Source: Planctomycetota bacterium (GTDB lineage Bacteria; Planctomycetota; SZUA-567; H5-PLA8). From it: DNA of 60,969 nucleotides. The translations under genes were made by a program, and so were the position numbers. Below are positions 16,563-25,105 of this stretch, piece after piece. The notes beneath the pieces were generated by a model. The model made no database searches and was not told the DNA's origin. It saw nothing but the letters and a program-made list of their open reading frames with translations. The first letter of the stretch is position 1, and every line of letters begins with the position of its first letter. The DNA lies in NCBI GenBank assembly GCA_016200135.1, contig JACQFI010000071.1:1-60969 (forward strand). The letters are read 5' to 3'.

Positions 16563-17417
16563 ATGGCGACGCCCACGGAACCGCGGTTTGTTCAGGAGAC
16601 CGCCGAAGCGTTTGCGCACGAGCCCGTCTCGTCGCGCTACTTTCGCCTGCGCTTGAAAAGTCCCGGCGTGGCCCGGTGCGCGCAGCCCGGGCAGTTCGTG
16701 ATGCTCGCCTGCCGCCCCGACGATCCGCTGAATACCGACCCGCTGCTGCCGCGCCCGCTGGCGGTGCTCGATGCCGACCCCGCGGCCGGAACGATCGAAC
16801 TGCTCTACTTCGTCGCGGGACGCGGCACGGCGCTGCTGCGCGACGCGGCCACCTTGCGCGCCGCGCGGCTGCGCGTGATCGGGCCGCTCGGGCACGGCTT
16901 CGAACCGCTCGCGGGCGTGGAGACGCATATCGGCGTGGGCGGCGGGAGCGGCGTCGCGCCGCTGGTCTTCTTCTTCCGGCGCTGGGGCGAACGCCCCGGC
17001 GCGCGCCACCTGATCCTCGCCGCGCGGACGGCGGAACAGCTCGCGCGAGCCGACGCGGTCGCCGCGCCGGGCTTGGCGCTGCACGAGGCCACCGACGACG
17101 GGAGCCGCGGGTTCAAGGGCCACGCCGTGGCCGCGCTGCGCGAGTTGCTCGACGGCGAACTGAGCGGCACGCGCGCCGCGATCTACGCCGCGGGCCCCGA
17201 ACCGATGATGGAAGCCGCGGCGCGGCTGGCGCGCGCGCGCGGCCTGCCCTGCCGCGTCTCGCTGGAGAACCGGATGGCCTGCGGCGTGGGCGTCTGCCGC
17301 TCCTGCGTCGTGGATGGGCACGCGCCGCATAAAAAGACCGGCCTCCTGCGCCGCACCGTCTGCCAGGACGGCCCCGTCTTCGACCCCGACGAACTCGCCG
17401 GCTGCTGGAGCGCCTGA
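16563..17417 (+). CDS. pyrK: Dihydroorotate dehydrogenase electron-transfer subunit-like flavoprotein
   Basis: The product is 284 aa, with FAD-binding, NAD-binding and C-terminal 2Fe-2S parts in PyrK order. The FAD part contains PGQFVML and the NAD part GVGGGSGVAPL. The C-terminal cluster ligands are C240, C245, C248 and C267 (CGVGVCRSC ... CQDGPVF), exactly the PyrK pattern. It would pass electrons from PyrD FMN to NAD+ in pyrimidine biosynthesis. No pyrD gene is adjacent: the next gene, 2 nt downstream, encodes an NAD(P)H-hydrate epimerase. A related sulfhydrogenase-gamma-type function cannot be excluded. Confidence 0.8.
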   Translation: MATPTEPRFVQETAEAFAHEPVSSRYFRLRLKSPGVARCAQPGQFVMLACRPDDPLNTDPLLPRPLAVLDADPAAGTIELLYFVAGRGTALLRDAATLRAARLRVIGPLGHGFEPLAGVETHIGVGGGSGVAPLVFFFRRWGERPGARHLILAARTAEQLARADAVAAPGLALHEATDDGSRGFKGHAVAALRELLDGELSGTRAAIYAAGPEPMMEAAARLARARGLPCRVSLENRMACGVGVCRSCVVDGHAPHKKTGLLRRTVCQDGPVFDPDELAGCWSA

Positions 17418-17419
17418 GC

Positions 17420-18904
17420 GTGGCGCTCCCGGCCTGCCTGCTCGCGGCCGCGCCGGGGCCGTGCCTCGCCGAGTCCTTCGAGGACGCGGGCCGCGGCGGC
17501 CCGATGCAGAACGCCGTGATGCTCGCCGTGGTCATCTTCTTCATCCTCGTCGTCGGTGTGTACGCACTGATCATTTTTGTGAAACGGCGGCCGAGCACCG
17601 CGTACAAGGAGGAGGAGGAGGCCGCGGGGCTGGCGATTCCGCCCGAAGTCCTGGCCAAGATCCCGCAGACGCCCGCCGCGCCGGCCGACGCGCTGGAGCG
17701 CCACCGGCGCATCGTCGCCATGGAGAACTGCGCGCGCGACCACGCCTGCCGCATCGCGCAGGAACTCGGCGCGGGCGCGCCGCCTGAAGACGGCCGCGCA
17801 GGCCCCGGCGCGGTCTGGCTGCTCGCAGGCCCAGGCCCGCTCGGCGCGATCTGCATGGCCCTGGCGCGGCACCTCGAAAGCCTGGGCGTCGAAGCGACCG
17901 TGCAGCTTCTCGCCTTCACCGACAAGCTGGGCCCGGAAGCCCAGGCGCAGCGCAAAACGCTGCTCGCCTCGAAGCTGAAGCTGATCGAATCGCCCACGCC
18001 GCGGCATTTAAAGAGCGTGGCGCGGATCGTCGCCGGAGCGGACGCGGAACTGCTCACCGAGGCCCGCCGCGCCGACCTGAAGAAGATCGTCGCGTACGCC
18101 GCAGAAGACGGGATCGCGCTCGAGCAGCTCGACGAGTTCAGCGCGCATTACGCTTCGCCGCCGCCGAGCGCCGACGACCTCGTGATCCCCGCTTCGCACG
18201 AGACGCTCTCGCGCGAGGACACGCGGCTCATCGATTCGCTGGCGCAGCAGGCGTACGGCGTGCCCGGCGGCGCGCTGATGGAGAACGCGGGCTACTGGGC
18301 CGCGCGCGAGGCGTACTTCCAGGCGCAAGCGCTCGAGAAAGAGAAGGGCGCGGCGGCCGTCGTGGCGCTCTGCGGGCGCGGCAACAACGGCGGCGACGGC
18401 TTCGTCGTCGCGCGGCACCTGCTGAGCTGGGGGTATTCGTCCGAGGTCTTCCTGCTCGGCCTGAAAGAGAAGATGACGGACGACGCGGGGCTGAACTTGC
18501 GGCTGCTCGAGGAGGCCGGCATCAAGGTGACGCCGGTCTTCGACGACAGCCAGTGGCCGCTGGTCGAGAAGGCGCTCAACGCCGCGAGCCTGATTATCGA
18601 CGCGGCGCTCGGTACCGGCATGCACGGGCAGGTGCGCGGCCAGGCCGTGGACGCGATCCGGCTCATGAATGCCGCGCGCGCGCATGGCGCGTTCGTGCTC
18701 GCCATCGACTGCCCGTCGGGGATCGACTGCAACACCGGCGCGCCCCTCGGCGCGTGCGTCCAGGCCGACCTGACCGTCACGTTCGCCGCGAACAAGCAGG
18801 GCTTCGCCCTCGGCAAAGGCCCGGAACTCTGCGGCCAGATCGTGATCGCCGACATCGGCCTGCCGCGCGAGATCTACCGTAGGCGGACAGCAGCCGCGGG
18901 ATAG
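17420..18904 (+). CDS. nnrE: Membrane-tethered NAD(P)H-hydrate epimerase with duplicated YjeF_N domain
   Basis: The product is 494 aa; YjeF_N epimerases are usually ~230 aa. Residues 1-54 hold a signal-like stretch and a strong membrane helix (~31-54). Residues ~95-240 form a decayed YjeF_N-like domain (MENCARDHAC, then AGPGPLGAICMALARHLESLG). Residues ~262-492 are an intact YjeF_N domain: MENAG 287-291, GRGNNGGDGF 319-328, DAALGTG 394-400 and DCPSGID 430-436. The intact domain should epimerise damaged NAD(P)H hydrates. The ADP-dependent dehydratase half (NnrD) is absent. The start is GTG at 17420 (GGAG upstream), or possibly ATG at 17504. It follows pyrK by 2 nt. Confidence 0.85.
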   Translation: MALPACLLAAAPGPCLAESFEDAGRGGPMQNAVMLAVVIFFILVVGVYALIIFVKRRPSTAYKEEEEAAGLAIPPEVLAKIPQTPAAPADALERHRRIVAMENCARDHACRIAQELGAGAPPEDGRAGPGAVWLLAGPGPLGAICMALARHLESLGVEATVQLLAFTDKLGPEAQAQRKTLLASKLKLIESPTPRHLKSVARIVAGADAELLTEARRADLKKIVAYAAEDGIALEQLDEFSAHYASPPPSADDLVIPASHETLSREDTRLIDSLAQQAYGVPGGALMENAGYWAAREAYFQAQALEKEKGAAAVVALCGRGNNGGDGFVVARHLLSWGYSSEVFLLGLKEKMTDDAGLNLRLLEEAGIKVTPVFDDSQWPLVEKALNAASLIIDAALGTGMHGQVRGQAVDAIRLMNAARAHGAFVLAIDCPSGIDCNTGAPLGACVQADLTVTFAANKQGFALGKGPELCGQIVIADIGLPREIYRRRTAAAG

Positions 18905-18910
18905 AGTTTG

Positions 18911-18987
18911 TTTCACCGCTAAGGCGCGGAGACGCTGAGAGAAGATACTCAAGAGGTCCTCCGCGACTCAGCGTCTTTGCGGTTCAA
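18911..18987. repeat. TTTCACCGC-type hairpin repeat (family B), complete copy
   Basis: The left arm TTTCACCGC...GACGCTGAG (18911-18939) pairs with CTCAGCGTC...GCGGTTCAAA (ending 18987). Partial copies are at 25989 and 27513. It ends only 18 nt before the next start codon, so it falls in the leader of the 19006 gene. Confidence 0.75.
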
Positions 18988-19005
18988 AGTCGGTTAGGAG
19001 CGCCC

Positions 19006-19794
19006 GTGTCTTTCACCTTCGAGTTCCTCGGCAGCGGCACCTCGGTCGGGATTCCGTGCATCGGCTGCGCGTGCGCGGTCTGCACCTCCACCGATCCGCG
19101 CAACAAGCGCCTGCGCTGCGCGGCGCTCGTGCGCTGCGGCGAGACCGCCGTCGTGATCGACACCGGGCCGGACTTCCGCGAACAGATGCTGCGCAGCAAG
19201 GTCAAGCGCGTGGACGCCTTCGTGATCACGCACTACCACGCGGACCATGTCGTGGGCATCGACGACGTGCGGCGCTTTAACGTTCTGCAAAAGCAGGTGA
19301 TCGACTGCTGGGCCGACCGGCCGACCACCGAGCGCATCCGCAAGTGTTTCGACTACGTCTTCAGCGACTCGCTGCGCATGGGCCTGCCGAACCTGCGCCC
19401 GCGCGAGATCGAGTTGGGCAAGACGTTCGAGGTCGGCCCGCTGCGCTTCGAGGCGCTCCCGCTGGACCACCACGTGATGGACAACGTGGCGCTGGTCATC
19501 ACCGAGGCCGGCCGGCCCGCGCCGCGGCTCGCGTACTGCATCGACTGCAAGCGCATGCCCGACGAGACCGTGGAACGCCTGCGCGGCGTCGAGACGCTGG
19601 TGCTCGACATGCTGCGCGAGCAGCCGCATCCAACGCACATGAATCTGCAAGAGGCGCTCGCCGTGATCGCGCGCATCAAGCCGGGCCGGACGTTCTTTTC
19701 GCACATCTCGCACGAGGCCGAACACGCCGCCATCGAAGCCAAGCTCCCGCCCGAGATCCGCGTCGCCTATGACGGGCTGGTGCTGGCGTCGTAG
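19006..19794 (+). CDS. PhnP-like metallo-beta-lactamase fold phosphodiesterase
   Basis: The product is 262 aa. The metallo-beta-lactamase metal motif THYHADH gives H76, H78, D80 and H81; D152-type and later His ligands are in LPLDHHVM and FFSHISHE. The N-terminal GSGTSVGIPCIGCACAVC with its Cys cluster is characteristic of the PhnP subgroup, which binds a structural zinc and hydrolyses cyclic phosphates such as phosphoribosyl 1,2-cyclic phosphate. Start: the GTG at 19006 has TAGGAG 5 nt upstream. No phn genes are nearby, so a general cyclic-phosphate or nucleotide-repair role is as likely as phosphonate use. Confidence 0.85.
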   Translation: MSFTFEFLGSGTSVGIPCIGCACAVCTSTDPRNKRLRCAALVRCGETAVVIDTGPDFREQMLRSKVKRVDAFVITHYHADHVVGIDDVRRFNVLQKQVIDCWADRPTTERIRKCFDYVFSDSLRMGLPNLRPREIELGKTFEVGPLRFEALPLDHHVMDNVALVITEAGRPAPRLAYCIDCKRMPDETVERLRGVETLVLDMLREQPHPTHMNLQEALAVIARIKPGRTFFSHISHEAEHAAIEAKLPPEIRVAYDGLVLAS

Positions 19795-19833
19795 CGAGAA
19801 GACTCGTTCGTTGAACAGACCACCCGCAAACTT

Positions 19834-19942
19834 CCATGACTTCAACACAGCGGCGCAGCGACACAGAGAACGACAAGGAATAAATCTATAAGCACTTCTC
19901 TGCCGTTCTCTGAGCCTTTGTGCTTCTGAGTTGAAGTCGTGG
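19834..19942. repeat. Palindromic repeat family A, copy 2
   Basis: The left arm CCATGACTTCAACACAG (19834-19850) faces CTGAGTTGAAGTCGTGG (19926-19942), pairing at 15 of 17 positions, one further position being a T:G wobble. Inner GAGAACG / CGTTCTC complementarity is also present. It lies between two co-directional genes. Confidence 0.85.
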
Positions 19943-20050
19943 CCGTTTTGAACCTACAGCGTTTCGAGCGCGGGCGAGGGCGCACTGTAACCCGGTCGCG
20001 CGCGGACCGAATCGGCTGGCTTGGCGAAGGGTTCGAAGTAAAGTGTCCGC

Positions 20051-20929
20051 ATGTCCGAGGGCGCGGGCGTCAAATACGGGTGCCGCTGCGGCGAGACGGT
20101 CTTCGACCTCTCGGGCCGCGCCACCGGCGACGTGCTCACCTGCCCCTTCTGCAAGCGCCAGTATTTCTATTGGGGCGCGAGCCAGATCGAACTGCTCGAC
20201 ACGCCCATCGACACCGCCGCGCCCGGCGCATACCGGGCCGACGTGCACGCCAAGAGTTCTGCCGGCGGAGCCTCGAATGTTGCGGCGGCCGCGGAGCCTT
20301 CCCGGCGCGAGGGCGAAGCGGCGGCGCGTGCGCAACCCGACGGCGCAGCCGGCGCGGAGCACGCGCGACCGGACGGCAAACCCGCGGAATCGGCGAAGCC
20401 CATCGAGGCGCGCGCGGACGAACCGAAGCGCAACGCGCCCGACAGAGAACGCGCGGGCGCGCAGGGCGAATCCGACGCAGACGTTCCCGGCGGCCCGCGG
20501 CGGCGGCGCTTCTACGAGATTCAGAAGGCCGACGCGCCCGAGCGTCCGGCCTCGCCGCCGAAGCCGGCCGGCGAATGCGTGCGCGGCATTACGGCAACCA
20601 GCGGCCGGGGCGGGGTCGCGGCGCCGCCGCGCAAGCGCCTCTTCTTTCTGCCCGATACGTCGAAGCCGATCCCGGGCGGATTCTTTCCCATGGTCGCGTG
20701 CATCCTGGGCGGAAACATCGTGGCCTTTCTGGTCCTCTATGCGCTGCTGCCCGCGGACCCCGACGGCACGCGCCTGGCCCCGTGGGGCACGATCCCCAAG
20801 AGCGCCATCTGGCCGGAACTCGCCGCGATCGTCGCCGGGCATCTGCTCGGCTTCGCGGTCTGGGCGGTCTTCGTCGGCGTCTGGGTGCGCCGGCAGCGCG
20901 CGCAGAGCAGGGCAGCGGGCAGGCCGTGA
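20051..20929 (+). CDS. Zinc-ribbon membrane protein with long disordered linker
   Basis: The product is 292 aa. The N-terminal zinc ribbon (CRCGE ... CPFCKRQY, residues ~11-40) is followed by ~150 residues of Ala/Glu/Arg/Pro-rich low complexity, then two membrane helices (~215-235 and ~255-280) and a basic tail. No enzyme domain. Ribbon-linker-helix proteins recur in this window (38088, 44169). No good ribosome-binding site is seen at the ATG. It lies between repeats and ends before a bidirectional terminator. Confidence 0.7.
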   Translation: MSEGAGVKYGCRCGETVFDLSGRATGDVLTCPFCKRQYFYWGASQIELLDTPIDTAAPGAYRADVHAKSSAGGASNVAAAAEPSRREGEAAARAQPDGAAGAEHARPDGKPAESAKPIEARADEPKRNAPDRERAGAQGESDADVPGGPRRRRFYEIQKADAPERPASPPKPAGECVRGITATSGRGGVAAPPRKRLFFLPDTSKPIPGGFFPMVACILGGNIVAFLVLYALLPADPDGTRLAPWGTIPKSAIWPELAAIVAGHLLGFAVWAVFVGVWVRRQRAQSRAAGRP

Positions 20930-20958
20930 ACGCGGCGAGCGGCACACACTACGAACTT

Positions 20959-21053
20959 CCACGACTTCAACGCAGAGTACGGCGCACGGAATCATAATTT
21001 TTCTTGCTCTGTTGAAATCCCCTCCTTCTGTAAGGAGGGGTAAGGGGCGGTTA
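20959..21053. repeat. Truncated family A copy fused to an AATCCCC hairpin
   Basis: The left arm CCACGACTTCAACGCAGAG (20959-20977) is intact but the right arm is reduced to GCTCTGTTGAA (21007-21017). It runs directly into an AATCCCCTCCTT...AAGGAGGGG hairpin (21013-21053). One element has evidently replaced or interrupted the other. Confidence 0.7.
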
Positions 21054-21084
21054 AGGCCGCGAAGCTGGCAGTACACGGCTCGTG

Positions 21085-21132
21085 CCGGCAGGATGCCGGC
21101 GGCCCTGCCGGCGAGGACGCCGGCGCTCCGAA
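21085..21132. repeat. GCCGGC hairpin repeat
   Basis: GCCGGCAGGATGCCGGC and CCTGCCGGCGAGGACGCCGG form overlapping stems. They are related to the CGCAGGC-type repeats at 42499. Confidence 0.5.
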
Positions 21133-21138
21133 AACAGA

Positions 21139-21166
21139 ACGGGCCGGCTTGCGCCGACCCGTTTTT
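21139..21166. terminator. Bidirectional rho-independent terminator
   Basis: The stem ACGGGCCGGC / GCCGACCCGT has one mismatch and a TTGC loop. It is followed by TTTT on the plus strand and preceded by AAAA. It separates the convergent 20051-20929 and 21255-22844 genes. Confidence 0.8.
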
Positions 21167-21254
21167 GTGTTCTCTGAATCCTGTTCCCTGACTTCGGTTC
21201 GCTGAAACCTATACCTTGAATCCTGTCCTTAGCACTCAGGACTCAGCACTTTCC

Positions 21255-22844
21255 TCAGCGCAGTCCCGCCAGTTCCTGCAAAAGGTGCCAGTTCTTCAAG
21301 CGGTCTTCCTGGCTGCGCTTCAACGTATCGGAGGCGTTGCCTTCCTTGTCGAAGTGCTTGGAGAAGCGGCCTTCGGTGCGGGCGAAATAGGTGAAGTCGA
21401 CGGGTTCGCCGGTCTTGGGATGCTTGTACCAGTCGTCCTTCATGGCCGGGTTTCCGGCGAGGCTCAGGCGTTCCTTCATCTTGCCGCCCTTGCGCGGATC
21501 GTGGACGAGCAGCGGGAAGGCGCGGCTATCGACGGCGAGGCGCGCCTGGGCGCCGGCCATGTTGTCCGCGACACCGTGTTCGGGCTGGCAGGTGGTGTAC
21601 ACGTTGATGACCGCCGGGCCTTTGAACTCGTTGGCGCCCATGATCGCCTTGTAGAAATGGTTGATGTGGGCGGCGGTGGTCTGAGCGACGTAGACTTCCG
21701 GGTGGACCATGCAGATGGTGGCGAGTTCCTTGCGGCGTTCCTGCTTGCCTCCGAGGGCCTTGCCGTGCACGGACATCTTGGTTTCCTGGCCGGTGTAGGT
21801 GCTGGTGGACGCCTGGCCGCCGGTGTTGCTGTAGACCTGCGTATCGAGCACGAGGACCTTGATGTCCATGCCGCTGGCGAGCATGCGGCTGAGCGACTGG
21901 AAGCCAATGTCGTTCATGGCGCCGTCGCCGCCGATCACCCAGAGGCGTTTGTCGCCCCAGCCCATCTGATCCCAGCGCGCGCGGACGCCCATGGCGTCGG
22001 CGGGGCCGTTCTCGAAGAGGCTGTTTGTCCACGGCACCACGTACGGATTGTACGGGTAGGTGCTGGTGTAGACCGTGTTGCAGCCGGTGCTGGCGACGAG
22101 GCCGATGTTTTCCTTGCCGTACTGGAAGCCGGTGGCGGCGAGCATCATGCGCAGCGCGGTGGCTTCGCCGCAGCCGGCGCAGGAGCCTGCGCCGCCGACG
22201 TAGAGGATGGACTTCTCGGCCAGCATCATGTCGCTGACGAGGCGCTCGTTGATGAACTGCGGGGGCGTCTCGGGCAGCTTGCGGTAGATCTGGAAGTCCT
22301 TCTGGAAGACCTTGAGGTTCTCGTCGGTCTTCTTGATCATCTTCAGCGCCGCGTGGCTGCCGCAGACTTCGACGCATTCGGCGCAGCCCTTGCACTTGGT
22401 TGGGTCGATGAAGATGCCGAAGAGGCCCGGCTCCTTCTTCTGCTTTTCGTACGTGGTGTAGAACTTCTGCGTCTTGGCGAACTGCGCGCCGACGTGCTTC
22501 TTGTAGTCCGCGTCTTCGATCGTTCCGAGTTCCTTGTCGAGCTCGGGCTGCTTGATGACCTTGCCCAGGATCGCGGTGTCCGGGCATTCGATCACGCATT
22601 CCATGCACGCGACGCAGTTCTCCGGGATGAACTCGGGGATCTCTGGCGCGATATAGCTGAAGTCGCGCATGGCGCCGGTGCCGGACGCGATGAAGCTGCG
22701 AGCGAGGTCGTTGTCGGCCGGCAGCTCCTTCTCGGCGGAGCCGTCGTTGTACGCGGCAATGACGCGCTCGTTGAAATCCGCCACGTCGAGGTGGGACTCG
22801 TCGATGTGGGAAGGCGCGGGTTTGACGGCGGCTTCGTCGGCCAT
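21255..22844 (-). CDS. Pyruvate:ferredoxin oxidoreductase, fused ferredoxin (delta) and beta subunits
   Basis: The product is 529 aa. Residues ~70-170 hold two 4Fe-4S clusters (C77, C80, C83, C87 and C151, C154, C157, C161). Residues ~210-529 are the thiamine-diphosphate-binding beta part: C222, C225, C255 and C419 are ligands of the proximal cluster, and GGDG (305-308) to N340 is the TPP/Mg motif. With the next gene it forms the enzyme that turns pyruvate and CoA into acetyl-CoA, CO2 and reduced ferredoxin. The first ~65 residues are an extension without recognised motif. The start has AGGAG upstream. It is the second gene of a two-gene operon. Confidence 0.9.
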   Translation of the reverse strand: MADEAAVKPAPSHIDESHLDVADFNERVIAAYNDGSAEKELPADNDLARSFIASGTGAMRDFSYIAPEIPEFIPENCVACMECVIECPDTAILGKVIKQPELDKELGTIEDADYKKHVGAQFAKTQKFYTTYEKQKKEPGLFGIFIDPTKCKGCAECVEVCGSHAALKMIKKTDENLKVFQKDFQIYRKLPETPPQFINERLVSDMMLAEKSILYVGGAGSCAGCGEATALRMMLAATGFQYGKENIGLVASTGCNTVYTSTYPYNPYVVPWTNSLFENGPADAMGVRARWDQMGWGDKRLWVIGGDGAMNDIGFQSLSRMLASGMDIKVLVLDTQVYSNTGGQASTSTYTGQETKMSVHGKALGGKQERRKELATICMVHPEVYVAQTTAAHINHFYKAIMGANEFKGPAVINVYTTCQPEHGVADNMAGAQARLAVDSRAFPLLVHDPRKGGKMKERLSLAGNPAMKDDWYKHPKTGEPVDFTYFARTEGRFSKHFDKEGNASDTLKRSQEDRLKNWHLLQELAGLR

Positions 22845-22927
22845 GGTATGACTCCTGGGTGCTTAGTTGCCTGGTTCTCTGGTTTAACTAGTCAACAAGC
22901 TAACTAGCCAACCAGTAAACATTCCTT

Positions 22928-24901
22928 TTATTCTCCCGCGGCGGCCTGGGGCGCGGCGGCGGCCTTGATAATGGCCTGCGGAATCTCCTTGAACTCTTTG
23001 AAGCCGCGCGTGATGGCGGCCATGTTCTCGTTGACGACCTTGTCTCCGCGCTTGCCCCAGTACTTGCGGACGACCTTTTCGATGCCGGCGAAGATCTGTT
23101 CGTCGGTGAGGTTGAGCACTTTCTGGTAGGGCGTGACTTTCATGAACACGCCGACGAGCACGACGCCCTGCATGCGCATCAGCAGGTCGGGGCTCGAACA
23201 GACTTCGCGCGCGACGCCCACCATGTCCATGTAGTAGACGCGGATGTTCTTTTCGCGGATGTGGCGCTTCGCATACGCCGGGATGCTCTCCCAGACCTTC
23301 TCGGGCGTGTCGCGGTCGGCCTGCATGAAGATCGCGCCGCCGTTGGTGAGGCCGTCCACCGGGTTCTGGTTGTTGAAGGCGTTGATGTCGTTGAGCACGA
23401 CGAGCTCGATGTGCTCGAGTTCGCAGTGCGTGCGGACGTGTTCCTTGGCGATGGTGAGGTAGTACGTCGTCGGCAGGCCCTTCTTTTCGGAGCCGTACTT
23501 CGGGTAGGCCTGGACGTCGAGGCCGAAGACTTCGCCCGCGATGGTGGCGATGACCTTGTTGGTGGTCACCGAGCCGAAGCCGCCGACCGAGTGCCCGCGC
23601 ATCGAGAACGCGCCCGGAGGCCGGACGTCGGGGTCTTCGGTCATATCGACGGCCAGCGGGTGCTTGATGCCGAGGCAGAAGAACTGCTTGGCGTTCGGGG
23701 CCATCATGTTCTGAACCGTGGCCCAGAAGTGCCCGGCGCGGACGTCGCGCGAACCAAGGCCCGCGGCGGCACTGTAGATCTTGGGGATGCCCGCGATCTT
23801 GGGCATGTGGTTCACGCCAGTGAGCGCGTCGCTGAAGGCGGCCTTGATGTCGCGCGTGAGCGGGTTGCTGGGCGCGAGCGGGTCGTCCATGCGTTCGAGC
23901 ACCGAGACGGCCTTGCAGTTCTTGAGCGCGTTGACCATTTCGGCGCCGGGGAACGGGCGGTACGACCACACGTTGACGACGCCGACCTTGACGCCCTTCT
24001 TCTCGCGGATCCAGTCCACCGCGGCCATGGCGGTCTCGGACATGCCCGCGATGCTGACGAGCGCGTACTCGGCGTCGGCCATCTTGTAGAGTTCGAGGAA
24101 GTCGTACTTGCGGCCGGTCAGCGCGTAGAACTCGTCGAAGGCCTCTTTGAGGGCGTTGGGCACGCGCTGGTAGAAGTAGCGCTGCGCGATCTTGCCCTTC
24201 ATGTAGCTGTCCTGGTTCTGCACGACGCCGGACATGATGGGGTTCTTCACGTCCATCAGGTTGCGGATCTTCAACTTCGCGTCGCCGACGTAGTTCTTCA
24301 TCATCTCTTTTTCGGGATAGAGGACGTTCTCGACGGTGTGCGTGGTGAGGAAGCCGTCCTGGACGTTGAGGAACGGCGTCTCGCTCGCTTCCGCGGCGCG
24401 GCGCGCGATCAGCGCCAGGTCGCCGGACTCCTGCGCGTTCTTGGCGAAGACGATGCCCCAGCCGGTGTCGGCGACGCCCATGACGTCGTCGTGGCCGGCG
24501 TGGACGTTCAGGCCCTGGCTGGTGAGCGCGCGGGCGCCGATGTGGAAGACGACCGGCAGGCGCTTGCCGCTGATCGTGTAGAGCACTTCCTTCATCAGGA
24601 TCAGGCCCTGGCCCGAGGTGAAGTTGGTCACGCGCCCGCCCGCGACGGCGAAGCCTTCGCAGGAGCTGGCGCTGCTGTGCTCGGACTCGGGTTCGATGAA
24701 CGCGAGCGTCTCGCCCCAGAGGTTCTTGTAACCGTTGCTGACGGCCGACTGGAAGCCGCCGCCCATGGTCGTGGAGCTCGTGATCGGGTACGCGCACGCG
24801 CCCTGGCAGATGTTGGTCTCGACCCAGACCACCGTGCCGGCGCCGTCGGACGTGCCCGGAATGCCGGGGAACGGAACCTTGGGTTTCTCGGCGTTCGCCA
24901 T
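22928..24901 (-). CDS. Pyruvate:ferredoxin oxidoreductase, fused alpha and gamma subunits
   Basis: The product is 657 aa. Residues ~25-400 are the alpha (pyrimidine-binding) part, with YPITSST near the start as in PFOR domain I and a domain II (VGVVNVWSYRPFP). Residues ~430-640 are the gamma part (VGGFGSVTTNKVIATIAGEVFG). The order alpha-gamma followed by a separate delta-beta gene differs from the single-chain bacterial enzyme and from the four-gene archaeal enzyme. The C-terminus is Ala/Pro-rich. It is the first gene of the operon, 83 nt before the beta gene, and is divergent from a LysR regulator. Substrate specificity for other 2-oxoacids cannot be excluded. Confidence 0.9.
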   Translation of the reverse strand: MANAEKPKVPFPGIPGTSDGAGTVVWVETNICQGACAYPITSSTTMGGGFQSAVSNGYKNLWGETLAFIEPESEHSSASSCEGFAVAGGRVTNFTSGQGLILMKEVLYTISGKRLPVVFHIGARALTSQGLNVHAGHDDVMGVADTGWGIVFAKNAQESGDLALIARRAAEASETPFLNVQDGFLTTHTVENVLYPEKEMMKNYVGDAKLKIRNLMDVKNPIMSGVVQNQDSYMKGKIAQRYFYQRVPNALKEAFDEFYALTGRKYDFLELYKMADAEYALVSIAGMSETAMAAVDWIREKKGVKVGVVNVWSYRPFPGAEMVNALKNCKAVSVLERMDDPLAPSNPLTRDIKAAFSDALTGVNHMPKIAGIPKIYSAAAGLGSRDVRAGHFWATVQNMMAPNAKQFFCLGIKHPLAVDMTEDPDVRPPGAFSMRGHSVGGFGSVTTNKVIATIAGEVFGLDVQAYPKYGSEKKGLPTTYYLTIAKEHVRTHCELEHIELVVLNDINAFNNQNPVDGLTNGGAIFMQADRDTPEKVWESIPAYAKRHIREKNIRVYYMDMVGVAREVCSSPDLLMRMQGVVLVGVFMKVTPYQKVLNLTDEQIFAGIEKVVRKYWGKRGDKVVNENMAAITRGFKEFKEIPQAIIKAAAAPQAAAGE

Positions 24902-25105
24902 ATCGTAACTCCTTATTGTGGCTGTTTCCGGCCGCGCCTGAAGGCGCTGACCGCACGTTTGTACGTTATCCTATGCGGATGAAGATTGTGTGAGAACCGC
25001 CCCCGGCTCAACACCTTACGTGATGAATGGTAACCCTAATGCTCGACATAGGAAAGATATGGATTGAATGGTTGCCATATTTTTTACTTATCGTAATATA
25101 AGACC
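24902..25105. promoter_or_regulatory. Divergent control region between PFOR and LysR genes
   Basis: The 204-nt divergent region becomes AT-rich near the LysR gene. An inverted repeat CTTAT-N6-ATAAG (25087-25102) sits immediately before the LysR start, and ATGG-TTG-CCAT lies at about 25069-25079. LysR proteins commonly bind such divergent regions; the binding site is not proven. Confidence 0.45.

Noticed and set aside
22860..22925. GGTTTAACTAGTCAAC-type motifs between the two PFOR genes, similar to 3060-3105
   Set aside because: They are short and degenerate. They may belong to another dispersed repeat, but two partial occurrences do not define one, and no operator symmetry is clear.
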